From the NCBI RefSeq assembly GCF_900113735.1, contig NZ_FOQM01000001.1, positions 588,799 through 652,798 on the forward strand: a stretch of DNA of 64,000 bases, given 5' to 3'. Every line of letters starts with the position of its first letter. Positions within the stretch are counted from its first letter, which is position 1. Below are positions 18,421 through 25,445 of the stretch, in pieces. Made by a program: the position numbers and the translations under genes. The notes under the pieces are model-generated. The model searched no databases, had not been told where the DNA came from, and saw nothing but the letters and a program-made list of their open reading frames with translations. The stretch is from Bradyrhizobium sp. Gha. Its GTDB lineage: Bacteria; Pseudomonadota; Alphaproteobacteria; Rhizobiales; Xanthobacteraceae.

Positions 18421-18875
18421 GCGGATACGACGTCTTGGAACAAGCCGCCTCGATCCATTGCCGGGTGAGCCTGATAGGGGCGGTCTCCGCCTGGACACCA
18501 AGCCTTCCGGCCGTAATTTGCAGGCCGCGCGAACAGAGAGGGATTGACGCAGACGCCTCAAGGACGACGCGCCAGCAGGCGCGCCAAACTCGCCTTCCGC
18601 ATCGGTGGGGGAAGCGTCCGGAGGTGATGACCAGCTTCGGCTTCGCCTCGGGCCGTTCCCGGTTATTTCGTACCTCTCCCGGCGAGAACATAGTTCTGCC
18701 TCGTCGGCTGGGTTAAACAGCAGGAATAGTTCAGGGGCGCGCCCTCAAAAAAACGAGGGTGTGACGTGCAGCAGGTCGCATGATTCATCCCTGCGAAGGG
18801 ACGTCGGCTGCAAAAAATCTCTGCGTTTCGTTCAATGTCAGATCGTCGTACCGCGCGTTTGATACGGAGCATCCA
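18421..18875. other. Gene-less interval between the Crp-family and repeat-protein genes
   Basis: No supported gene. A minus-strand frame near 18630-18690 contains PEAKPKLVITSGRFP, which faintly resembles the KLVVTSG stretch of stand-alone receiver domains, but too little surrounds it to call a remnant. The end of the interval carries GGAG at 18866-18869, the ribosome site for the next gene. Confidence 0.4.
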
Positions 18876-19703
18876 ATGGATTCTACGCTGGACGAGAAAC
18901 TCCCGGAAGGGATGTTTGCGAGCTTGGAGGAGCAACTTTCGAATCTGACGCGCGAAGCCGGGGTCAATCCTTCGGGGCCGCCGACCAGCATGAGGACGTT
19001 TAGCCCTCGGCAAATGATTCAGGAATTGGCCGATTGGCGCTATCTGGCTTGCGTCGGTTCTCTGTTGGCAGCATCCGTCGGTGTCGCCGCATGGTGGTCG
19101 TCCTCAGCTCATACCGAAACCATCGCCCGCTCAGACCCGGCACCTTTGACACAGGCCACGCAGCCCCCGATCGCACCGGCGCCCGACCTGGCGCAGCAGC
19201 TCCAACCGATAGAGCACGATCTCGCCGCCTTGAGGCAAGCGGTCGCACAGCTCGAGATGAGGCAAGGACAATTGGTCCGCGACAATGAAAATGTCGCGAG
19301 CGAGCTCAAGGCGAGCCAGGCACAAATCGCACGCAACAACATTATCGTCGAGCAGATCAAGGCTAATCAAACACAGGCGGAGCGCGAAAGCGAAGCGGTT
19401 ACCGAGCGGCTCAACGAAAGCCAGAGACAGCTGGCGCGCGTCATCGCCATCACTTCAGAGCCAAAGGTGAGCCCTGAACAGCCAAAGGTGAGCCCTGAAG
19501 AGCCAAAGGTCAGCCCTGAGGAGCCAAAGGTGAGCCCTGAGGAGCCGAAGGGCAGTCCCGAACAGTCAAAGGCAGTGCCCGAAACCCCAGTGCCGCGTCC
19601 GCGGCCGACCAATGTCGCCCAGGCACACAAGCCAATGCCAGCAGCGGCGCGACCGCAGGCGAGCAAGCCGCGGCCACCGACATGGCCATGGTCTCAGCGC
19701 TAG
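18876..19703 (+). CDS. Single-span membrane protein with coiled coil and PKVSPEE repeats
   Basis: A 275-residue protein. A cytosolic N-terminal 50 residues precedes one membrane helix (YLACVGSLLAASVGVAAWW). The extracytoplasmic part is a coiled coil (residues about 95-185, rich in Q, E, A and N), then a tandem array of the heptad EPKVSPE (about five copies), then a Pro/Arg/Lys tail that could contact the wall. The ATG at 18876 is chosen because GGAG (18866-18869) is six bases before it; an upstream in-frame start at 18780 would add 32 unlikely residues. Many rhizobial membrane proteins share this anchor plus coiled-coil plan; function unknown. Confidence 0.72.
   Translation: MDSTLDEKLPEGMFASLEEQLSNLTREAGVNPSGPPTSMRTFSPRQMIQELADWRYLACVGSLLAASVGVAAWWSSSAHTETIARSDPAPLTQATQPPIAPAPDLAQQLQPIEHDLAALRQAVAQLEMRQGQLVRDNENVASELKASQAQIARNNIIVEQIKANQTQAERESEAVTERLNESQRQLARVIAITSEPKVSPEQPKVSPEEPKVSPEEPKVSPEEPKGSPEQSKAVPETPVPRPRPTNVAQAHKPMPAAARPQASKPRPPTWPWSQR
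19458..19563 (+). repeat. Tandem 21-base repeat inside the membrane protein gene
   Basis: Five nearly perfect copies of a 21-base unit (core GCCAAAGGTGAGCCCTGA) follow each other in frame, encoding E/QPKVSPE heptads. Copies differ by one or two silent or E/Q changes, so copy number probably varies between strains by slippage. Confidence 0.85.
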
Positions 19704-19768
19704 TCCCGACATTTGACGAGTATGATTTTTGAAACCTCAACCTCTCGCCGCTGTGCCATTGTCGTTCT

Positions 19769-19791
19769 CGGCGATCAGTGCGTGATCGCCG
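19769..19791. other. Perfect 9-bp inverted repeat
   Basis: CGGCGATCA at 19769-19777 and TGATCGCCG at 19783-19791 form a perfect 9-bp stem with a five-base loop. No T tract follows, so it is not an obvious intrinsic terminator. It lies in the gap after the repeat-protein gene and before a minus-strand small gene; it could be a protein-binding operator or a chance palindrome. Confidence 0.4.
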
Positions 19792-19904
19792 ATACTCGCG
19801 AACAACGGCAGACCGGGCGGCTGCCATTTAAGTGCTAAGCTGCGCTCATAGGCGGCAGTTAAGGGAGACATCGGTACCGGGGACAAGTCCTGGGCAGTAG
19901 TGGC

Positions 19905-20159
19905 TCAGTCGGGTTTTGTCCGGGCACAAATCTCTCGGACCCTCGTCAATGTTCTTTCGAATTCCGATCGGAGATACTGCTCGTGCGCGAGATCTGTTGG
20001 CTCGGTCAGAAATGCGACCTTCACAAGGAAGCGGTTCAACAGCGACACAATTGGAAGATTGTCCGAGTATCGCGAACGCAGTGCTGTGAGCTGCCGACGC
20101 ATCTCGATGAGATCGAGCGTTTCGTGATCCGTCTGCTTTTTCAAATCAAGCTCGCGCAA
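19905..20159 (-). CDS. Small helical hypothetical protein, 84 aa
   Basis: A short, highly charged, helix-rich protein: DLIEMRRQLTALRSRYSD then NRFLVKVAFLTEPTDLAHEQ and SEFERTLTRVREIC. The sequence looks like a genuine protein rather than a shadow frame, with amphipathic spacing throughout. No membrane segment and no known family. The ATG at 20159 begins the frame. It is surrounded by remnants of other genes, so whether it is expressed is uncertain. Confidence 0.5.
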   Translation of the reverse strand: MRELDLKKQTDHETLDLIEMRRQLTALRSRYSDNLPIVSLLNRFLVKVAFLTEPTDLAHEQYLRSEFERTLTRVREICARTKPD

Positions 20160-20361
20160 AAGCCCTACATCAAACGAAGCCGCCGCGCCGAGTATATTGG
20201 CGCAACGGCTTCGCCACGTTGGACCCGGACCAAGGGCAATGTCCGGTGCGGAGAGGTTAGCCTTTCGTGATCCCGGTGCAATCGAAGACGCGGGTTAAGC
20301 TTGATGTCGCTGCAGAAGGTTAAATCTGGAACAACCGCGGTGTGCGTCTTAACGCTTGCAG

Positions 20362-20640
20362 CTACTTGACGGCGCCGCCGGTGATGCCGGCGATGAAGCG
20401 ATCGAGGAGCAGGTTGTAGGCAACAGCCACGCAGGGTGAACGTGAAGATCACCACCGTGAGGATCGCCGGTACCGACAGCGGGGCCGCCTTCTTGATGAA
20501 GGCGCCGAACAAGCTGCAGCCGTCGGCGATTGCGGCCTCCTCGATCTCGACCGGCAGTGCCTTGAAGAATCCCATCAGCAGCCAGGAACAGAACGGAATC
20601 GTGAAGGTCGGATAAACCAGCACCAGCGCGTGGCGCTCGA
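20362..20640 (-). pseudogene. Remnant of a sugar ABC transporter permease (MalG-like)
   Basis: On the minus strand, LVLVYPTFTIPFCSWLLM and KALPVEIEEAAIADGCS followed by ILTVVIFTFTL match the conserved cytosolic EAA loop region of MalG-type permeases. Near 20430 the frame changes and only the C terminus AYNLLLDRFIAGITGGAVK, ending in TAG at 20362, remains. About 35 residues between the two pieces and the whole N-terminal half are missing. The transporter cannot work. No partner permease, ATPase or binding protein is nearby. Confidence 0.75.
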
Positions 20641-20880
20641 GCGCGACGGGCTGAAGGAACGGACGAAGTCGCTCGAATCCGAAACGTTCCATCTCGAGTC
20701 ACGGGCCGCGGCTCGCGTCCGCGAAGCCGCTGCTGGTCGGCGCCGAGGTGGTCGCAATCGGCACAGCGGGATCGCTTGTAGGCGAAGGTGACGCATGATA
20801 ATTTCGGGCTTCGGGCCACATACAACCGCCCGACGAGCTTTCGAGCCAAGCGTTGTTTCGCTCCACGACGGAGGTGAAAC

Positions 20881-21120
20881 ATGTCTTGCAATAGCGCCGT
20901 CGGCCCGGCCGACACATCCCTCGCAACCCACCGCCCTTCTCCAAATCCGAGCTGGCTCTGGAAGATCCCGCTCGCGATTTTGAACGGACTAGAACGGCGA
21001 CGCCAATACAACGAGCTTCTCGATCTCGACGACCGGTTCCTCGCAGACATTGGTGTGACGAGAACGATGATTGCGGAGGCGCGGAAGTCTTCGTTCTCTG
21101 ATTGGCGCGACAGTCGGTGA
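20881..21120 (+). CDS. DUF1127 domain protein
   Basis: A 79-residue protein whose C-terminal half is the DUF1127 module: ERRRQYNELLDLDDRFLADI followed by GVTRTMIAEARK. In alphaproteobacteria such small Arg-rich proteins include ones that bind RNA and influence small-RNA and phosphate or stress physiology; which of those applies here is unknown. An almost ideal ribosome site (GGAGGTGA at 20870-20877) precedes the ATG, which implies strong translation. The N-terminal 40 residues, with a short PSWLWKIPLAIL segment, are variable in the family. Confidence 0.88.
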   Translation: MSCNSAVGPADTSLATHRPSPNPSWLWKIPLAILNGLERRRQYNELLDLDDRFLADIGVTRTMIAEARKSSFSDWRDSR

Positions 21121-21196
21121 TCTCAGGCCATTCCGTCGATCAGGCGCCGCACCTGCCGTGCGGGGGCGGTGCCTGCTCCTCTCCGCGCATTGACAG

Positions 21197-21940
21197 TTAG
21201 CGAAGAGAAGAAAGCGTCGATGCGATCAACGACACTCCGGCGAGCAGCAGCAGCGCCAGCACCGTCTTGCGGAAGGTCTCGTCATTGATCTTCCCGAACA
21301 GCCGGAAACCGGACCACAGGCCGGCAACCATGAAAGGCACACCCAAGGCATAGAGCGCCAGCGTCTCCTTCGTGATGCTTCCGGCGGCAGCTTGAGAGAT
21401 CGAAATGACGACGAACGAAACGAACAACACGGGTTGGAACACAGCTCGCTGCAGATCCTTGGGCCAGCCGCGCCATTGGCAGGAGATCGTCGAGATGATG
21501 CCGCCGAGCCCGGTCAAGCCGCCAAGCAGCCCGTTCGCGATGCCGATCGCAATATCCGCGGCCGTGCCGATCTTCATCGGGGCGAACACCGGTCGGACCA
21601 GACCATAGATCGCGTAGACGATGAGCAAGACACCGACGCCAAACCGCAGGTAGGACGGGTTCAGATAGGAGAGAATGCCCACTCCGATGGGAATTCCAAT
21701 GACAGTCCCGAGCGCAAGGGGCCAAGCCTTGCGCAAGTCCAGTGACCTGCGCAGCTTGAAGATGCCATAGCCCTGCGTGAGCAGGCCGTAACCTGCGATC
21801 AGAGACGCAGTCTGCATCGGCGTGATGACGTGCAGCCAGACACCGGATACGACCAATCCCATCGCGAAACCGGAAAAGCCGCTGACGAAGCCGCCCACAA
21901 GGGCGGCAAGCGCAAAAACGCTAAAGACGGATCCGTCCAT
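21197..21940 (-). CDS. TauE/SafE-family anion exporter
   Basis: A 247-residue inner-membrane protein with about eight helices and two half-repeats typical of the TauE/SafE (DUF81) family: GGFVSGFSGFAMGLVVSGVW in the first half and ANGLLGGLTGLGGIISTISC in the second. Family members move sulfite, sulfoacetate or related oxyanions out of the cell. It is the last gene of the minus-strand cluster that starts with the ChrB fusion, 105 bases after chrA. Sulfur oxyanion export next to chromate export is sensible because chromate competes with sulfate. The ATG at 21940 is favoured over an upstream frame start at 22006 because of GGGGAG just before it. Confidence 0.88.
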   Translation of the reverse strand: MDGSVFSVFALAALVGGFVSGFSGFAMGLVVSGVWLHVITPMQTASLIAGYGLLTQGYGIFKLRRSLDLRKAWPLALGTVIGIPIGVGILSYLNPSYLRFGVGVLLIVYAIYGLVRPVFAPMKIGTAADIAIGIANGLLGGLTGLGGIISTISCQWRGWPKDLQRAVFQPVLFVSFVVISISQAAAGSITKETLALYALGVPFMVAGLWSGFRLFGKINDETFRKTVLALLLLAGVSLIASTLSSLR

Positions 21941-22045
21941 AGCTCGCTCTCCCCAGGCGAGGTGACCAGCACTTGGATCGAGGTCCATCTCATGGGGAGG
22001 CTGCACATCCCCAAACCGTGAGCCATTTCACCGTGCGCATCGTCC

Positions 22046-23233
22046 TCATTTGAGGCCGGTCAGCACCCAGGCCGGCTGAAGAATCGGATAGGCGATCAGC
22101 CCAATGACCGCCGTGGCGGCGATCAACAATGGATTGCTGATCTTCCAGCGGAACAGCACGGCGAGCGACACGATGCCGATCAGCGCGGTCAGCCAGTCGC
22201 CGATCGCGATCTTGCCGAGCAGGAAGCTCGCCCCCAGGATGGTTCCGATCGCGGCAGCGTAGGCGCCCTTCACGAAACCCTGCACGTTCGGATTCTTGCG
22301 ATGCCGCGCCAGCAAGGGCGCCACGATCAGGACGAGCAGAAAAGACGGAAGAAAGATGCCGACGGTGGACACGAGCGAGCCCCAGAAGCCCGCGACCAGA
22401 TAGCCGACGAAGGTCGCCGTGATCACGACCGGCCCGGGGCTCATCATGCCGATCGCGACGGCCACCAGGAATTCGCGCTCGTTGAGCCAGCCATATTGCT
22501 GCACCAGCCCCTGTTCGAGGAACGGCACGATCACGAGACCGCTGCCGAAGGTCAGCGAGCCCGCCTTGAGGAAGAACAGCAGCAGCTTGCCGAGCGTCGA
22601 GCCCGTCGCAGCCGGCATCGCCGCGGGTGCAGCCGCCGGGATCACCGCAAGCTGGAGAGCGACCGGCGCGCGCTTGATGTGTCCGTAATAGATAATCCCG
22701 ACGATCCCTGCCCCGATGAACAGAAATGCGACCTCAGCCTTCAGGATCACGGTCACGGCGAGACAGACCGCGGCGATCGCCCATTGCAGCCAGTCTTCCA
22801 TGCCGAGCTTGGCGAGCCGATAGCAGGAATGCAGGATCAAGGCGATCACGGCGGGGCTGACACCATAGAAGATTCCGGTGACGGCCTTGAGATCTCCGAG
22901 GTGGACATAGAGCGCGCCGAGTGCAGCGACGATGACGAAGTTGGGCAGGATGAAGGCCCAACCACCGGCCCATGCCCCCCAGAATCCGCCGCGCAGATAG
23001 GCGATCAAGATGCCGACTTGAATGGCGAGCGGCCCCGGCAGCGACTGGCAAATGGCGATGGTCTCGCGCATCTGCTCCTTGGTGAGCCACTTCTTGCCGT
23101 CGACGAGCTCACGTTCCATCTGGCCGACCAACGCGACAGGTCCGCCGAACCCGAGAAAGCCCAGCCGCAGGAAATAGCGGACCAACTCGCCCATATTTCC
23201 ACGCTCGATGTCAGTCGCTGTCGTCGTCATCAC
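22046..23233 (-). CDS. chrA: Chromate efflux transporter ChrA
   Basis: A 395-residue bidomain CHR-family transporter. Each half has the family motif set: FLGFGGPVALVGQMERELV and SLPGPLAIQVGILIAYLRGG in the N-terminal domain; LTFGSGLVIVPFLEQGLV, YGWLNEREFL and MMSPGPVVITATFVGY in the C-terminal domain. Such proteins use the proton motive force to expel chromate. The gene follows the DUF1259 gene after 47 bases and precedes the TauE/SafE gene, in an operon with a ChrB-domain protein at its head. Start at 23233 (two Met codons) or at Met14; both keep the first helix intact. Confidence 0.95.
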   Translation of the reverse strand: MMTTTATDIERGNMGELVRYFLRLGFLGFGGPVALVGQMERELVDGKKWLTKEQMRETIAICQSLPGPLAIQVGILIAYLRGGFWGAWAGGWAFILPNFVIVAALGALYVHLGDLKAVTGIFYGVSPAVIALILHSCYRLAKLGMEDWLQWAIAAVCLAVTVILKAEVAFLFIGAGIVGIIYYGHIKRAPVALQLAVIPAAAPAAMPAATGSTLGKLLLFFLKAGSLTFGSGLVIVPFLEQGLVQQYGWLNEREFLVAVAIGMMSPGPVVITATFVGYLVAGFWGSLVSTVGIFLPSFLLVLIVAPLLARHRKNPNVQGFVKGAYAAAIGTILGASFLLGKIAIGDWLTALIGIVSLAVLFRWKISNPLLIAATAVIGLIAYPILQPAWVLTGLK

Positions 23234-23280
23234 TTGTCCCCGTTACCGTAATATGCAGCCTACGGCCGCCGACCTTTGCC

Positions 23281-24231
23281 TCAACTCCTGGTGCTGGCCG
23301 TCTTGTCGAGCGCCGCCCGCAAGCCTTCGGCGAGCTTGACCGCGTCGTCGTTCGCCCAGAAATGCATGAAGAACAGGCGCGGCTGCTCGTCCAGCATGTG
23401 GCTATGGAGTGCGGTCACCTCGATGCCGTGTGTCCGCAACGCCAGGATCACCGGGTTGACCTCGTCGCCCGTCAGAACGAAGTCGCCGGTGATCGCGGCC
23501 TTGCCGCCGCCGGTCGGCTGAAAATTGATGCCGATAGCAACGCCCATCGGACCGACGGGCGTCAGCGGCATCCCCTCTTGCGTGATCGGGTCGCGCCGCT
23601 TCACGTTGAACTGGTACACGCCTCCATTCGCCTGACCTTTGACGCCGATGATCTGGTCGAGCTTCGCGGTGTCGAGATCGACAAATGGCGGCGGGCTCGT
23701 CGGGGCTGCGACGGTGAGCGGGGTTTTGCTTTCGGCGAGCGCATCGTGGATCGCCGAGGCCAGCTTGACGGGGTCGCCATGTCCGGCGATGTGCATGTAG
23801 AAGGTTGCCGGGCTCGCGCGCAGCAGATGATTGTGAACAGCGGTGATCTCGAGCCCGCTCGCGATCATCTTTGCCATCACCGGGTTGATCTCGCTCTCCA
23901 GCAGCACGAGGTCGCCCATCACCATGGCGCCGCCGTGAGCGGGCTTGAAAGCCACCCAGCCGCCGAGCGCCAGCGCCGGCTTGATCGTCACACCGTCCAA
24001 AGTCACGGAGAGGTCCGTGCGGGGAAAGCCGTAGCGGTGGACATCGTCGGAGACGACCGGCTTGCGGCCGAGCGTCTCGTCGATTTTTGGCCAGTCGACG
24101 CCATCCGCCGCACGGGCGGTCGAAACGAATGGCGTGAACATATCCCGGCTGATCTGGCCATCTGCGCCGACGATGGCGACACAGGCGCCAACCAGCAGCA
24201 GAGCTGCAAACGAGACGATCTGCTTCGGCAT
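23281..24231 (-). CDS. Exported double-DUF1259 protein
   Basis: A 316-residue exported protein. The signal peptide is KQIVSFAALLLVGACVAIVGA. The mature part consists of two repeats of one domain (LppY/LpqO, DUF1259). Repeat one has HRYGFPRTDLSVTLDGV, ITAVHNHLL and FYMHIAGHGD; repeat two has INFQPTGGG, VTALHSHML and FFMHFWANDD. The paired H-x-H and M-H motifs look metal-binding. The family is uncharacterised but occurs with chromate genes. It sits between the ChrB fusion and chrA in the same direction. The ATG at 24231 follows GGGAGAG and is preferred to frame starts as far upstream as 24423. Confidence 0.85.
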   Translation of the reverse strand: MPKQIVSFAALLLVGACVAIVGADGQISRDMFTPFVSTARAADGVDWPKIDETLGRKPVVSDDVHRYGFPRTDLSVTLDGVTIKPALALGGWVAFKPAHGGAMVMGDLVLLESEINPVMAKMIASGLEITAVHNHLLRASPATFYMHIAGHGDPVKLASAIHDALAESKTPLTVAAPTSPPPFVDLDTAKLDQIIGVKGQANGGVYQFNVKRRDPITQEGMPLTPVGPMGVAIGINFQPTGGGKAAITGDFVLTGDEVNPVILALRTHGIEVTALHSHMLDEQPRLFFMHFWANDDAVKLAEGLRAALDKTASTRS

Positions 24232-24328
24232 GGTTGCTCTCCCGGTGTTGCTCCCGCCCGGTTCCGTCAGTGTCGCCGCGCCCCGGGCGACGGCGGCACG
24301 CTGCAGCGAAAACGAACAGCCATATCCG

Positions 24329-25147
24329 TCATCGCTTGACCTTGTTGGTCGGCCAATTGTGCGTCTCGCTGGTGGCATCGCGGCACCAGCGATAGAACGC
24401 GTCGTAGAGCAGCATGCCTGCATTCAGCTGTTCGAGGTCGTCGTCGAACATGCGCGACAAGCCCAGCGAAGCGGCAAGCAGGCCTGGAGCTTCCGGAGAG
24501 AGATCGGGCCGCGCCGTGTCCGCGGCCCGCACCATCTCCGCGAGCCGTTCCATCGGCGGCGTCGACAGACCGAACTCCTGCACCATCACGTCGAAGGTGC
24601 AGCGTTCGCCGCGATGGCTCCAGAACACGTTCTCGATGTCGAACGGTGTGGCGTTGAAGCGCTCGGCCGTGGCCTCGACTTCCGCGGATGCCACGTACAG
24701 GAAGACGGCGGCCGGATCGACGAAGCGCCGGATCAGCCAGGGACAGGCAATGCGGTCGATCTTGGGCCGCGCCCGTGTGACCCAGACCGTGCGGCCCCGA
24801 CCGTCACGCTTCGGGATTTTGTCCGTCGGAACTGTTGGAAGCTTCGCTTCCGTCCAGGCGAGATGGCCGCCTTCCAGGACTTCCGCCGCCACCTTGCCAT
24901 AGCGGAGCCACGCGGCCGTTCCTTCGCTGAGCTTCTGCCCCTTTTGGCAGACGACGACCACGGACTGCCCCGTCAAGCGCGAGCTCCAGTCCTGAATATC
25001 GAGATGGGAGCGTCTGACCGCGCCGGGTATCAAGCGCGGATCGGCCGCGAAATCCTCGTCGACGCGGACATCGATGAGCGTCGGCGCGTTTGCCGTGCCG
25101 ATCAGGCGGGAAAGTTTGTCGGGTGAGATAGAGGTATATGATGACAT
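24329..25147 (-). CDS. Rhodanese-ChrB fusion, chromate resistance protein
   Basis: A 272-residue fusion. The N-terminal rhodanese domain (residues about 8-100) has its active-site Cys67 in VVVCQKGQKLSEG. The C-terminal chromate-resistance ChrB domain shows VWVTRARPKIDRIACPWLIRRFVD, DIENVFWSHRGERCTFD and a closing YDAFYRWCRDA. ChrB proteins activate chrA in response to chromate, and the domain also occurs in chromate-handling enzymes. The rhodanese part could pass sulfur or reduce oxidised thiols. It heads the minus-strand operon. The ATG at 25147 follows AAGGG; an upstream extension to 25276 is judged non-coding. Confidence 0.9.
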   Translation of the reverse strand: MSSYTSISPDKLSRLIGTANAPTLIDVRVDEDFAADPRLIPGAVRRSHLDIQDWSSRLTGQSVVVVCQKGQKLSEGTAAWLRYGKVAAEVLEGGHLAWTEAKLPTVPTDKIPKRDGRGRTVWVTRARPKIDRIACPWLIRRFVDPAAVFLYVASAEVEATAERFNATPFDIENVFWSHRGERCTFDVMVQEFGLSTPPMERLAEMVRAADTARPDLSPEAPGLLAASLGLSRMFDDDLEQLNAGMLLYDAFYRWCRDATSETHNWPTNKVKR

Positions 25148-25445
25148 GCGGCGCCCTTGGTGAACAGGACGCGATTCTTTGGCATGTCGCCTCGCGGGGA
25201 GATCGCAATTCCCCGTAGCATGAATAAAGGCCCTGATGACCGGGCTGTCAACCCGGCTCCAGCCAAAAGAGGGCAAATCAACGGCCAGGATGTCCGTGAT
25301 CCCGGCGTCGGGGCGCGCTCTCGTGGCACCTTCCCGAAGGTGGGGGCTTTTCCTCAGGAACCCCGAGGGATATCATACGTTGCCGCGCTGTTCTTGAAAG
25401 TGGCGCGCCGCTGAACTTCAAAACGCGTTCATTGAGCTGCAGGCG

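Noticed and set aside
18630..18690. Minus-strand KPKLVITSGRFP, possibly a receiver-domain scrap
   Set aside because: Only about a dozen residues match; not enough for a remnant call.
19722..19838. A 38-codon open frame (MIFETSTSRRCAIVVLGDQC...) containing the perfect 9-bp palindrome
   Set aside because: GC3 is only moderate, no ribosome site is visible and I know no homologue, so it was not called a gene.
22301..23251. Long plus-strand frame antisense to chrA
   Set aside because: Highly charged, repetitive residues typical of a GC-rich shadow frame; the minus-strand ChrA has clear family motifs.
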